Assembly (NCBI GenBank): GCA_016933835.1
Contig: JAFGAC010000194.1
Location: forward strand, 1-64,000
Length of the DNA: 64,000 nucleotides
Origin: Clostridiales bacterium
GTDB lineage: Bacteria > Bacillota > Clostridia > Peptostreptococcales > Acidaminobacteraceae
Direction of reading: 5' to 3'
Shown: one piece after another, positions 39,713-48,464 of the stretch
How positions within the stretch are numbered: the stretch's first letter is position 1
Layout: each line of letters starts with the position of its first letter
Made by a program: the position numbers and the translations under genes
Notes under the pieces: model-generated
Told to the model about the DNA's origin: nothing
Seen by the model: the letters and a program-made list of their open reading frames with translations, nothing else
The model's database searches: none

Positions 39713-39736
39713 ACTGGCCTTGTGCCAGTTATTTTT
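39713..39736 (+). terminator. Rho-independent terminator after glyA
   Basis: ACTGGC (39713-39718) pairs with GCCAGT (39724-39729), with a 5-nt loop and TATTTTT. Confidence 0.82.
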
Positions 39737-39771
39737 AAAACATTATGTTAAAATATTCACAGGAGGTATTT

Positions 39772-40266
39772 ATGAATACAAAAAAATTAGTACAAACGGC
39801 ATTATTTTTAAGTATCACGTTATTATTTCAAATCGGTCTTGGTCCTTTTTCACAAGCGATGGTTGGACCTGCTGTCAATATGATGTTAATTATAAGCACT
39901 TTATTGATAGGTCCTTCATATGCTGTGATCATTGGCACATTGACGCCTATTGTCGCATTAATGGTAGGGATAATTAAATTGCCAGTTCTCATACCGATTA
40001 TTGTAATAGGAAATGCTTTGATTATAGTTGTTTTTAGTTTATCAAAGGATAAAGATATATATTCGAAAATCGCTTTTTTAGTTGCTGCTTCAATTGCGAA
40101 ATTTTCATTTCTTGCATTGGGGGCGAGATATATTTTAAAACTATTTTTACCTAATGTACCACCAGCGATAATTGTAACTTTTACTTGGCCCCAATTAACT
40201 AATGCACTCATAGGTGGTTCAATTGCTCTGGCGATATACATGGCATTGCCTAAAAATATCAAATAA
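39772..40266 (+). CDS. ECF-type transporter S component (substrate unknown)
   Basis: A very hydrophobic 164-residue protein with about five to six membrane helices and the N-terminal TALFLSITLLFQIGLGP style of small vitamin-binding S components of ECF transporters. No ATPase or T component lies nearby, so it would use a shared module encoded elsewhere. The substrate cannot be told from sequence. The start is the ATG at 39772, directly after AGGAGGTATTT. A TGTTAAAAT (39746-39754) upstream may be its own extended -10 promoter, and a terminator follows, so it is a single-gene unit. Confidence 0.65.
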   Translation: MNTKKLVQTALFLSITLLFQIGLGPFSQAMVGPAVNMMLIISTLLIGPSYAVIIGTLTPIVALMVGIIKLPVLIPIIVIGNALIIVVFSLSKDKDIYSKIAFLVAASIAKFSFLALGARYILKLFLPNVPPAIIVTFTWPQLTNALIGGSIALAIYMALPKNIK

Positions 40267-40271
40267 GCCTT

Positions 40272-40297
40272 AAAAACTTGCTTTTGCAAGTTTTTTT
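40272..40297 (+). terminator. Rho-independent terminator after the S-component gene
   Basis: AAAACTTGC (40273-40281) pairs with GCAAGTTTT (40286-40294) with a 4-nt loop, followed by T. Confidence 0.88.
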
Positions 40298-40369
40298 AAT
40301 TTATTTGTAATATTAAATTACTGAATTCAGATATACAATGAAAATAGAAAATAACAAGGAGTTGGCTGT

Positions 40370-40834
40370 ATGTTCAGAGAATTGAGAAGAATCAAGAAAA
40401 AAATGGAACCCGAGATTTTAGAATCAATTTTAAATAATGCAGATTATGGCACTATGGCTTGCCATGGCGACATGGGATATGCATATGCTGTTCCATTAAA
40501 TTATTATTATGACGGGGAATGCATTTATTTTCACTCAGCTTTATCTGGTCATAAAATTGATGCGATTACGAACAATTCTAAAGTTACTTTCAGTATTGTC
40601 AACAGCTATAAAATATTGCCCGAATCTTTGAACACACATTTTGAAAGTGTCATTGTTTTTGGGAAAGCATCTTTATTAGATGAATCATTAAAAAAAGACA
40701 TTTTATATAGATTGGGAATGAAATATGCTTATAATTTTGAGGATAATGTCAATAAAGGGATAAATAAAGAAACTACAGTTACTGCAATTGTGAAAATACA
40801 GATAGAACACAAAGAAGGGAAAATATCCAATTAG
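40370..40834 (+). CDS. pyridoxamine 5'-phosphate oxidase-fold flavoprotein (NimA-like)
   Basis: A 154-residue protein of the PPOX split-barrel family, beginning MFRELRR and containing DYGTMACHGDMGYAYAVPLNYYYD and YFHSALSGHKIDAI, the usual flavin-binding segments. Relatives are annotated as flavin-nucleotide-binding or 5-nitroimidazole-resistance (Nim) proteins. Most carriers are not known to be resistant, so I do not call it a resistance gene. AAGGAG precedes the ATG. It is followed after 8 nt by the WG-repeat lipoprotein. Confidence 0.85.
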   Translation: MFRELRRIKKKMEPEILESILNNADYGTMACHGDMGYAYAVPLNYYYDGECIYFHSALSGHKIDAITNNSKVTFSIVNSYKILPESLNTHFESVIVFGKASLLDESLKKDILYRLGMKYAYNFEDNVNKGINKETTVTAIVKIQIEHKEGKISN

Positions 40835-40842
40835 GTGAATTT

Positions 40843-42612
40843 ATGAAAAAAGCTACATTTTTTACATTAATAATTTTTTTGATACTTTTCGCAGGATGCA
40901 GCCAAAAGATTGATATAAATGCTGATAGTATTGAAGAAACCGCGGACGCTATAGAAAGTCATGTTTCAGAGAATCCGATTATTGAGGATACTATTGAAAA
41001 CATATTTTTTGATAGCGAAAATTCTTTAATTATTCAAATTGACAACATGGAAAATGCGTTATTGGAATACACTGCATTTGATAATTCGAATTCCATAATT
41101 ATTTCTATTATTAATTTCAATAAAAATAATGCCCAATTGACAGATGAATTTTATCAAGTTGCAACTCAGTTGAATGATATATTTATATTTGGATATAATA
41201 TGAAATCACCATCTTCTGTAGAAGTTGTAAAAATAGATGAAGGATATAAGATGATATTTACTGCTACAGAAGAGTTTAAAAACAACTATGGTATTATCAG
41301 TTATCCTTTTGAATACAATGATGATTTAGCTAATAAAGAAGCGGTTTACAAGACTCTATTAGCAATGGATGCTATTCATCAGATAAAAATTGAGGATCAG
41401 TATTATTTATTTTTCAATAGTTTTACGGAAATTTCAGAACTGATGAAGTTTATAGATGAATTGAATTTGAAAAATATTGAATACAATGTAATTACAAATC
41501 ATGAAATAAGCGAAAAATCAGATCCATATTGGGATGAAAAATATGATGCCATGGGTTACAAAAGTGAATCTGGTGAAATAATCTATCCACCTATATATAA
41601 ATTTGCATCAAATTTTACTAATGAAAACGCAGTAGTGAATTTTAAAAACAAGTATGGTGTTATCAATCCAAAAGGCGTTTTTAAAATTTTGCCTACTTAC
41701 GAAAATATTAGATGGTATTTTGCTGACAAGTATATTTATTTAGAAAATGGAAAATATGGTATTATAAATATCGATGAAGAAAAAGTACTTGAAGCAATTT
41801 ATGATGAGATTTATAAATACGGAGAAGGATACGGAATATTTAGATTCAAAGGCAATTTAGGATATTTAGACGAGAACGGAAAAATTGCAATAACAGCGCA
41901 ATTTGACACTGCTACAATGTTCACCAATGGAAAAGCAGTTGTAACAATTGGTGGAAGGACAGGTACTATAGATCTTGATGGCAATATTTTATGGGACCAA
42001 AAAATCGATACATTTGATGAAGTATATTTGGAAAAAATAGATGAATCTGAAAAAGATGAATCTTTAAATGAATTTATAACTTATTTCAAACAAATAATTA
42101 TTGATAAGGATTCAGAAAAGTTAATTGATGTCATATATGATAATATCAAGTTTTCTTTTAGATTAGATAGTGGAAAAGATTCATTTATAAAATACTGGAA
42201 ATTGGATATTGATCCTGAAAACTCTAAGATATGGAAGGAACTTTCTGATGCGATTGAATTAGGTGGAGTTTTACAAAGTGAAAAGCAATATATCTTTCCG
42301 TCAATTTTTGTAACCTTTCCAAGCAAATATGATCCTTTTACCTATGGTGTCATTATAAATCAAAATACTGTTGTAAGAAAATCAACTGAAAAAAACAGTG
42401 AAATTATAAAAACAGTTGATAATATAATTGTCATGGTTTTATATTATCAACCAATCAAAGCTGAATCAGGAAACTATATTAAAATTGGCTTACCTGATGG
42501 TACAAGAGGATATGTATTAGAGAATGAAGTAAGAGCACCTATTGATTATAGAGGATTCTTTGAAAAAACAAATGATACTTGGAAACTGACATTATTTATA
42601 GCAGGTGATTAA
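40843..42612 (+). CDS. WG-repeat lipoprotein with C-terminal SH3-like domain
   Basis: A 589-residue predicted lipoprotein with signal peptide and lipobox LFAG|C (Cys19), so it should be attached to the outer face of the membrane. The N-terminal third (about 25-220) matches nothing I recognise. About residues 230-390 hold four or five WG/KWG-type repeats (GYKSESGEIIYPPIYK, KYGVINPKG, KYGIINIDEEKVLEAIYDEI, GYLDENGKIAITAQF, RTGTIDLDG). The last about 90 residues look like a bacterial SH3 domain (VVRKSTEKNSEIIKTV, GTRGYVLENEVR). Such proteins are often linked to the cell envelope. The partner gene downstream starts 3 nt later. Confidence 0.78.
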   Translation: MKKATFFTLIIFLILFAGCSQKIDINADSIEETADAIESHVSENPIIEDTIENIFFDSENSLIIQIDNMENALLEYTAFDNSNSIIISIINFNKNNAQLTDEFYQVATQLNDIFIFGYNMKSPSSVEVVKIDEGYKMIFTATEEFKNNYGIISYPFEYNDDLANKEAVYKTLLAMDAIHQIKIEDQYYLFFNSFTEISELMKFIDELNLKNIEYNVITNHEISEKSDPYWDEKYDAMGYKSESGEIIYPPIYKFASNFTNENAVVNFKNKYGVINPKGVFKILPTYENIRWYFADKYIYLENGKYGIINIDEEKVLEAIYDEIYKYGEGYGIFRFKGNLGYLDENGKIAITAQFDTATMFTNGKAVVTIGGRTGTIDLDGNILWDQKIDTFDEVYLEKIDESEKDESLNEFITYFKQIIIDKDSEKLIDVIYDNIKFSFRLDSGKDSFIKYWKLDIDPENSKIWKELSDAIELGGVLQSEKQYIFPSIFVTFPSKYDPFTYGVIINQNTVVRKSTEKNSEIIKTVDNIIVMVLYYQPIKAESGNYIKIGLPDGTRGYVLENEVRAPIDYRGFFEKTNDTWKLTLFIAGD

Positions 42613-42615
42613 ACT

Positions 42616-43143
42616 TTGAAAAAAGTATTGATAGCATTAATGTATATTTTTATATTTAATATTGCATTATATATTACATTTGCAGATAACTATTGTAATT
42701 TTAATGATCAGCCAGTTGAAAAAATAGTTGCCAGTGAAACAAATGGTAATCTATTACGAGTATATAGGTTAAATGATAATTTTGAAGATGTAATAAAATC
42801 ACATGAATCAAATTTTGAAGAAGCGTTATTTATGAACGCTTCTAAATCTTTTGAAAAAATTGAAGGTATAGTACAGGGGAATAATCTAGTTTCCTTTCTA
42901 CGCGAAAAAAACATCTTGAATGCATCATACATAAAACTCGTTGCAAATAAAGAAGAATATTTTTATTATATAAAAAATAAAAACGCTATTTATTATTTAG
43001 ATGCAATGACACTGGAATTGAATTTGTTTTCAACAATTGTTGAAAATCATAGGAATGAAAATTTCTTAGCTTTGAGTTCAGGCGTTTTAAGCATACTTGT
43101 AATAACATATATTTATGATAGAAAGAAAAGAGTGAAGTATTAA
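42616..43143 (+). CDS. hypothetical membrane-anchored extracellular protein
   Basis: I do not recognise this 175-residue protein. It has an N-terminal signal segment (about 1-23, MKKVLIALMYIFIFNIALY), an extracellular region (about 24-145) and one C-terminal membrane helix (about 149-167) followed by RKKRVKY facing the cytoplasm. The start is a TTG, 7 nt after AGGTGAT; the first ATG (42640) would destroy the signal peptide. It is tightly linked to the WG-repeat lipoprotein upstream and shares its stop/start TAATG with rarA, so it is co-expressed with both. Confidence 0.7.
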   Translation: MKKVLIALMYIFIFNIALYITFADNYCNFNDQPVEKIVASETNGNLLRVYRLNDNFEDVIKSHESNFEEALFMNASKSFEKIEGIVQGNNLVSFLREKNILNASYIKLVANKEEYFYYIKNKNAIYYLDAMTLELNLFSTIVENHRNENFLALSSGVLSILVITYIYDRKKRVKY

Positions 43144-44474
43144 TGGATATGTTTGAAATGGTTAGAAATAATAATTTGCATGATAAAAAACCGTTAGCTG
43201 ACCGAATGAAACCTCAAAATCTTGATCAGGTGATGGGGCAAGACCATGTTTTGGGTCAAGGAAAGCTATTGAGAAGAAGTATTGAAGCAGATCGTGTTCA
43301 ATCTATGATACTTCATGGTCCTGCTGGAGTAGGCAAAACAAGTATTGCAAAATTAGTATCCACCTTGACTCAGTCGAGATTTGTAATACTTAATGCAGTC
43401 ACCTCAGGGGTAAAAGATATCAAGTCTGTAGTTGAAACAGCTAAAAGAAATCTGGAATTTGAAAACGTTAAAACAATTTTATTTGTTGATGAAATTCATC
43501 GTTTCAATAAATTACAGCAAGATGCATTATTACCGTACGTAGAAAATGGTATTATTACTTTAATAGGCGCTACAACAGAAAATCCTTACTTTGAAGTCAA
43601 TCAAGCATTAATATCTAGATCTCTCGTTTTTGAGTTATATAAACTGAAAGAAAGAGATTTAGTTGAAGTTATTGAACAGGCAATAGCGAATGATATATTT
43701 CTCAATAAAAAAAACATTCAATTAACTGATAATGCTTTGAATTTTTTAGCTCAGAAAAGTAATGGTGATGCACGGCAGGCACTGAATGCATTAGAACTTG
43801 CAGTATTGACAACAACTGAAACAGATGGAATTATTTTCATAGATGAATCAATCATAGGTGAATGCATACAAAAAAAATACATCAGTTATGATAAAAGTGG
43901 TGACAGTCATTACGATGTAATATCTGCCTTCATAAAAAGTATGAGAGGTTCAGATCCCGATGCAACACTTCATTATCTGGCAAAGATGATTATAGCTGGA
44001 GAAGATCCTAAATTTATTGCCAGACGAATTTTGATAGCAGCCTCAGAAGATGTAGGTCTAGCAAATTCCAATGCGCTGAATTTAGCAGTAAATACCATGC
44101 AAACAGTTCAATTCATAGGTTTTCCAGAAGCTAGAATAACATTGGCCCATGCAGCTTTATATGTTGCACTTTCTCCAAAATCTAATACTGCATACATTGG
44201 GATTGATGCAGCACTAAAAGACGCAGAAGAAATAACTAGTGGAGTACCAGGATATTTGAAAGACGCTACAAATAAAAAAATGAAGAAAATTTCTGAAGAA
44301 TATCAATATCCACACTCAAATAAAAGTGGATATGCGGTACAGACTTATTTGCCTGATGAATTGAGAGAAAAAAAATACTATCATTCTAAAATGATAGGTG
44401 ACGAAAAAAGATTGAATGAATTTCTTGACAAAGTAATTGAATATGAAAAAACAAAACACTTGGCCACAAAATGA
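43143..44474 (+). CDS. rarA: replication-associated recombination protein A (MgsA/RarA AAA ATPase)
   Basis: AAA+ ATPase acting at stalled replication forks. 443 residues: Walker A GPAGVGKTS, Walker B LFVDEIHRFNK, sensor GATTENPYFEVNQALISRS, and a C-terminal tetramerisation domain with YDVISAFIKSMRGSDPDATLHYLA and RIIL-type RRILIAASEDVG. Length and order match MgsA/RarA/WRNIP1. It shares a base with the preceding stop codon. The final codons form part of a bidirectional terminator. Confidence 0.93.
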   Translation: MDMFEMVRNNNLHDKKPLADRMKPQNLDQVMGQDHVLGQGKLLRRSIEADRVQSMILHGPAGVGKTSIAKLVSTLTQSRFVILNAVTSGVKDIKSVVETAKRNLEFENVKTILFVDEIHRFNKLQQDALLPYVENGIITLIGATTENPYFEVNQALISRSLVFELYKLKERDLVEVIEQAIANDIFLNKKNIQLTDNALNFLAQKSNGDARQALNALELAVLTTTETDGIIFIDESIIGECIQKKYISYDKSGDSHYDVISAFIKSMRGSDPDATLHYLAKMIIAGEDPKFIARRILIAASEDVGLANSNALNLAVNTMQTVQFIGFPEARITLAHAALYVALSPKSNTAYIGIDAALKDAEEITSGVPGYLKDATNKKMKKISEEYQYPHSNKSGYAVQTYLPDELREKKYYHSKMIGDEKRLNEFLDKVIEYEKTKHLATK

Positions 44475-44487
44475 CCAAGTGTTTTTT
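44453..44487. terminator. bidirectional terminator between rarA and ilvE
   Basis: AAAACACTTGG (44453-44463) pairs with CCAAGTGTTTT (44475-44485). The T-run on one side and the A-run on the other serve both convergent genes. The 5' arm overlaps the end of rarA. Confidence 0.88.
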
Positions 44488-44492
44488 GATGC

Positions 44493-45515
44493 TTATTCAA
44501 CTTTGTAAATCCATCCTTCAGGAGCTTCTACTTCTCCAAATTGAATACCAGTAAGTGTTTCGTACAGTTTTTTTGTAACAGGTCCAACTTCTGTTTCACT
44601 ATGGAATATATGAAGCTTGTCATTATAGAATATGCCACCGATTGGTGTAATTACAGCAGCAGTACCACAGGCACCCGCTTCGATAAATTCATCAAGTTTG
44701 TCGATATAGACATCACTTTCTTTTACTTTTAAATCTAAATAATTTTCAGCTAGGTACATCAAGGAATATTTTGTTATGCTTGGTAATATTGAAGGTGAAG
44801 CGGGTGTAACAAATTCATTGTTATTAGTAATTCCAAAGAAATTAGCTGCGCCTACTTCTTCGATCTTTTTATGTGTCATAGGATCCAAGTAAATACAATC
44901 AGCATAACCATTGTTGACAGCTTCTTGATGAGGCATTAGACTTCCTGCATAATTACCACCAACTTTTGCTGCACCAGTTCCATAAGGTGCTGCACGATCA
45001 TAACCTGATACACTGAAATTAACTGGTATCATACCACCTTTAAAGTAAGGTCCAACAGGCATGCAAAAAACACCAAATAAATATTCTGGAGCTGGCTTTA
45101 CGCCGATATTGTCTCCTACACCTATGAGGTATGGTCTAACATATAAAGTTGCACCTGTGCCATAAGGAGGAACATAAGTCTCGTTTGCTTTAACGACTCT
45201 CATGACGGCTTCAATAAATTTCTCAACAGGCACTTCAGGCATTAGAATTCTATGTGCGCTTCTAATCATTCTTTTAGCATTTTCATCTGGTCTGAATAAT
45301 TGAATAGACCCGTCTTTTGTTCTATAAGCCTTGAGTCCTTCAAAACATTGCTGACCATAATGCAGTGCTGATGAAGATTCACTAATGCATATTTTATTTT
45401 CAGTTACTAAATTACCTTCATCCCATTTACCATCTTTCCAATAAGAAACATAACTATAGTCTGTTTTCATATAATTAAAACCAAGTTCGTTCCAATTGAT
45501 ATTTACTTTATTCAA
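44493..45515 (-). CDS. ilvE: branched-chain amino acid aminotransferase
   Basis: Class IV PLP aminotransferase exchanging amino groups between leucine, isoleucine or valine and 2-oxoglutarate. Signatures: HYGQQCFEGLKAYR, the PLP lysine in GTGAAKVGGNYAGS, DPMTHKKIEEVGAANFF and EAGACGTAAVITPIG. About 340 residues. On the - strand the TTG at 45515 lies 5 nt after GGTGA and gives MNKVNINWNEL; the ATG at 45527 overlaps that site and is less likely. It is the only - strand gene in the window and converges on rarA, with a shared terminator. In anaerobic fermenters it may act in either synthesis or breakdown. Confidence 0.94.
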   Translation of the reverse strand: MNKVNINWNELGFNYMKTDYSYVSYWKDGKWDEGNLVTENKICISESSSALHYGQQCFEGLKAYRTKDGSIQLFRPDENAKRMIRSAHRILMPEVPVEKFIEAVMRVVKANETYVPPYGTGATLYVRPYLIGVGDNIGVKPAPEYLFGVFCMPVGPYFKGGMIPVNFSVSGYDRAAPYGTGAAKVGGNYAGSLMPHQEAVNNGYADCIYLDPMTHKKIEEVGAANFFGITNNNEFVTPASPSILPSITKYSLMYLAENYLDLKVKESDVYIDKLDEFIEAGACGTAAVITPIGGIFYNDKLHIFHSETEVGPVTKKLYETLTGIQFGEVEAPEGWIYKVE

Positions 45516-45575
45516 ATAAATCACCATCCTTATGAATATTATAACATTAAATCAAGATTATAATTTCACAAAATA

Positions 45576-45605
45576 TTACAAAATCGAATTGTAAAAGTTT
45601 ATAAT
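45576..45605 (+). promoter_or_regulatory. candidate promoter for the GNAT-like gene
   Basis: TTACAA (45576-45581) and TATAAT (45600-45605) with an 18-bp spacer, in the divergent gap with ilvE. Confidence 0.5.
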
Positions 45606-45627
45606 TTAATTAGGAGAGGTGAGTCAA

Positions 45628-46746
45628 ATGAAGATTGTTGAAGTTACAAATAAACAAATGCTGAAAGATTTTATAGTATTCCCAATTAAAATGTATCATG
45701 AATGTTCAAATTACATTCCAGGAATCATAAAAGATGATATGGAGAATTTTATGATTGATAAAAATCCGGCATTTGATTTTTGTGAATCTAAACAATGGCT
45801 TGCTTATGATGATTTTGGAAATATAATAGGAAGAATTGCTGCGATAATTAATTATGAATCCATTGAGAAGTTCGGTGAAAAAAGAGGGCGTTTTGGTTAT
45901 ATTGATTCAATAGATCAAATTGAAATATTTGAAGGGTTATTCGAAGTTGCTGAGAATTGGCTCAAAGAAAAGGGTATGTCAATTATTCAAGGGCCGCTTG
46001 GCTTCAGCGATCTAGATGAAGAAGGAATGCTAATTGAAGGATTTAATGAAAAAGGTACTATGACAACAATTTACAATTATTCATATTATCCTGATAATCT
46101 AAAACTATTGGGTTATGAAATTGATGCTGTATGGTATGAATATGAACTGATGATTCCAAAATCAATAGACAGCAAAATAGCAAAGCTTTCTGAGAATGTA
46201 CTGCAAAAATATGATTTAAAAATACTTAAAGCTAAATCATCAAAAGGTTTCGAACCATATATTCATGATATATTTGACTTGATTAATATTTCTTATAAAG
46301 ATTTATACAATATTACTACATTAACTGAAAGACAAATGGAATACTATAAGAAAAAATATTTTTCATTTATCCATCCTGATTTTGTAAAACTGATTTTAGA
46401 TAGAGATAATAAAGTAATTGCCTTTGGTATAGGTTTTCCATCATTGTCAAAAGCTTTAAATAAGGCTAAAGGCAAGCTTTTTCCAATAGGGATATTCTAT
46501 ATTCTAAAAGCTTTTAAATTTAATGACCGAGTTGAATTAGCGCTGATTGCTGTAGATCCTAAATATCAAAGAAAAGGCATACCAGCGATTTTGTTCAATG
46601 AAATTTTTAAATCATTAATTAAAAATAAAATACAATTAGCGGACCTGAATCCGCAATTGGAAGATAATACTGCAGTGAGGTCACATTGGAAAAATTTTGA
46701 TATAAGACAGCATAAAAAAAGAGCAAGTTTTAGAAAAAAATTATGA
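45628..46746 (+). CDS. GNAT-like acetyltransferase-fold protein, function unknown
   Basis: A 372-residue protein. The last about 120 residues resemble a GNAT N-acetyltransferase fold: VELALIAVDPKYQRKGIPAILFNEI fits motif A (acetyl-CoA binding), and HPDFVKLILDRDNKVIAFGIGFP an earlier strand. The N-terminal part (about 1-190) has a second GNAT-like stretch, WLAYDDFGNIIGRIAAI, suggesting a tandem-domain protein. The acceptor is unknown. The ATG at 45628 follows GAGGTG by 6 nt; the GTG at 45619 lies in that site. It stands alone with its own promoter-like sequence. Confidence 0.7.
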   Translation: MKIVEVTNKQMLKDFIVFPIKMYHECSNYIPGIIKDDMENFMIDKNPAFDFCESKQWLAYDDFGNIIGRIAAIINYESIEKFGEKRGRFGYIDSIDQIEIFEGLFEVAENWLKEKGMSIIQGPLGFSDLDEEGMLIEGFNEKGTMTTIYNYSYYPDNLKLLGYEIDAVWYEYELMIPKSIDSKIAKLSENVLQKYDLKILKAKSSKGFEPYIHDIFDLINISYKDLYNITTLTERQMEYYKKKYFSFIHPDFVKLILDRDNKVIAFGIGFPSLSKALNKAKGKLFPIGIFYILKAFKFNDRVELALIAVDPKYQRKGIPAILFNEIFKSLIKNKIQLADLNPQLEDNTAVRSHWKNFDIRQHKKRASFRKKL

Positions 46747-46755
46747 TTTAGAATC

Positions 46756-46784
46756 TTGACAATAATACTAGGATATATTATACT
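46756..46784 (+). promoter_or_regulatory. promoter of the iscR-iscS-iscU operon
   Basis: TTGACA (46756-46761), a 17-bp spacer and TATACT (46779-46784). This is the best sigma-A-type promoter in the window. Confidence 0.8.
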
Positions 46785-46801
46785 TTAATCGAATTCCTAG
46801 T
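46767..46801. promoter_or_regulatory. inverted repeat spanning the iscR promoter (possible operator)
   Basis: ACTAGGA (46767-46773, in the -35/-10 spacer) and its exact reverse complement TCCTAGT (46795-46801, just past the likely start of transcription). The arms are 21 bp apart and could be two half-sites or a leader hairpin; the downstream gene encodes an Rrf2-type repressor. Confidence 0.5.
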
Positions 46802-46828
46802 TAAGCAGTTGGGATTGAGGTGAAAAAA

Positions 46829-47278
46829 TTGAAATTATCTACAAAAGGCAGATATGGATTAAAAGCCATGTTTGATTTAGCATTGCATTTCGGTAGTGGA
46901 CCCGTCTCATTAGCTCATATTTCTGAAAGGCAAGATATTTCCATGAGTTATCTTGAACAACTTATAGCCACACTTAGAAAAGCTGGTTTGGTTTATAGCA
47001 TTAGAGGATCTCAAGGTGGATATGAACTTAATTTTAGTCCGAGTGAAATAACAGTTGGTGATATTCTAGAAGTATTAGAGGGACAGTTGGCACCAGTTTC
47101 TTGTGTAAAAAGCAATGATACAGAACACTGTTCTAAATCCGGTGAATGTGTCACAAGAGCTGTATGGCAACAAATCCATGACAGTATAACAGATGTAGTC
47201 GATTCAATTACACTTCAGGATATGGTGAACGATTACATGCCTAAGACAAATGTAATGATCAATCGAAAGGAGTATTAA
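46829..47278 (+). CDS. iscR: Rrf2-family regulator (IscR-like)
   Basis: A DNA-binding regulator of 149 residues: winged helix (about 1-80, MKLSTKGRYGLKAMFDLA, MSYLEQLIATLRKAGLV, GSQGGYEL) and three cysteines (CVKSNDTEHCSKSGEC) placed as in IscR for a [2Fe-2S] cluster. It probably senses Fe-S status and controls the Fe-S genes behind it. The start is a TTG at 46829, 6 nt after GAGGTG, which gives the family's usual first residues. The GTG at 46820 is inside that ribosome site. Confidence 0.9.
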   Translation: MKLSTKGRYGLKAMFDLALHFGSGPVSLAHISERQDISMSYLEQLIATLRKAGLVYSIRGSQGGYELNFSPSEITVGDILEVLEGQLAPVSCVKSNDTEHCSKSGECVTRAVWQQIHDSITDVVDSITLQDMVNDYMPKTNVMINRKEY

Positions 47279-47279
47279 C

Positions 47280-48464
47280 ATGAAAAGAATATATTTAGAT
47301 TATTCAGCGACAACTCCAGTTAAAAAAGAAATTTTAGAGGAAATGTTACCATATTTTACAGAAAAATTTGGTAATCCCTCTAGTATTCATAAATTTGGAA
47401 GAGATGCAAAAGCAAAAGTGAACGAAGCAAGAGAAAAAGTTGCAAAGTTGATTGGTGCAAATGTCAATGAAATATATTTCACAGCAGGTGGCACTGAATC
47501 AGACAACTGGGCATTGAAAGCCACTGCATATGATATGCGTAATAGAAATAAAAAAAATCATATTATTACTTCGAAGATTGAACATCATGCTATTTTACAC
47601 ACATGTGAAGTTCTTGAAAAAGATGGTTTTGAAGTGACTTATTTAGATGTAGATAAATACGGCTCAATCAATCTTGAAGATTTAAAAAACAGTATAAAAG
47701 AAAATACATTTATGATTTCTATTATGTTTGTTAATAATGAGATTGGAACAATACAGCCTGTAAAGGAAATTGGAAAAATAGCTAAGGAAAATGGTATTCT
47801 TTTTCATACTGATGCAGTACAGGCAGTAGGAAATGTACACATAGATGTGAATGATTTGAATATTGACATGCTTTCAATGTCATCACACAAAATTTACGGT
47901 CCTAAAGGTGTGGGCGCTTTATTTGTAAGAAAAGGGACAAGAATTACTCCTTTTATTCACGGCGGTGCTCAAGAAAAACAGAGAAGAGCAGGAACTGAAA
48001 ATGTTCCATCAATAATCGGTTTTGGAAAAGCTGCTGAAATTGCCCTTGAAAACTTAGACATGCATATTGATAAATTGACATATTTAAGAGAAAAGTTGAA
48101 AGATGGAATTATGAATAATGTGTCGCATGTTATTTATAATGGACATCCTGAAAAAAGACATCCGGGAAATGTAAATCTTTGCTTTCAATTTATTGAAGGT
48201 GAGGCTATGTTGCTAAGTTTAGACATTGTAGGAGTTGCAGCTTCAAGTGGATCAGCTTGTACATCTGGTTCTCTAGATCCATCACATGTTTTGATGGCTT
48301 TGGGCTTAGGACATGAATATACAAATGGTTCGTTGCGTTTGACTGTTGGTGATTTCACAACTGAAGAAGATATTGATTATGTTCTCGAAAAAATGCCTGT
48401 AATAATAGATCGGTTGAGACAAATGTCTCCACTGTATGAACAAATCGAGGGAGGAAATAATTAA
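47280..48464 (+). CDS. iscS: cysteine desulfurase (IscS/NifS)
   Basis: PLP enzyme that takes sulfur from cysteine for Fe-S clusters and tRNA thiolation. The PLP lysine is in SMSSHKIYGPKG (about residue 204) and the catalytic cysteine loop is SSGSACTSGSLDPSHVL (about residue 325). N-terminal YLDYSATTPV is typical. 394 residues. It starts one base after iscR with AAAGGAG upstream and overlaps iscU by one base. It also serves MnmA downstream. Confidence 0.96.
   Translation: MKRIYLDYSATTPVKKEILEEMLPYFTEKFGNPSSIHKFGRDAKAKVNEAREKVAKLIGANVNEIYFTAGGTESDNWALKATAYDMRNRNKKNHIITSKIEHHAILHTCEVLEKDGFEVTYLDVDKYGSINLEDLKNSIKENTFMISIMFVNNEIGTIQPVKEIGKIAKENGILFHTDAVQAVGNVHIDVNDLNIDMLSMSSHKIYGPKGVGALFVRKGTRITPFIHGGAQEKQRRAGTENVPSIIGFGKAAEIALENLDMHIDKLTYLREKLKDGIMNNVSHVIYNGHPEKRHPGNVNLCFQFIEGEAMLLSLDIVGVAASSGSACTSGSLDPSHVLMALGLGHEYTNGSLRLTVGDFTTEEDIDYVLEKMPVIIDRLRQMSPLYEQIEGGNN

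Noticed and set aside
39828-40289. Long open frame on the - strand (153 codons) opposite the S-component gene
   Set aside because: It mirrors a hydrophobic + strand gene with a good ribosome site; the antisense frame has no ribosome site and no family resemblance.
40370-40834. NimA-like protein as a nitroimidazole resistance gene
   Set aside because: Only the broad PPOX fold is supported; most relatives have no resistance role and no mobile element is adjacent.
45538-45562. - strand TATAAT sequences as the ilvE promoter
   Set aside because: Two TATAAT hexamers exist on the - strand but neither has an acceptable -35 at 16-18 bp.
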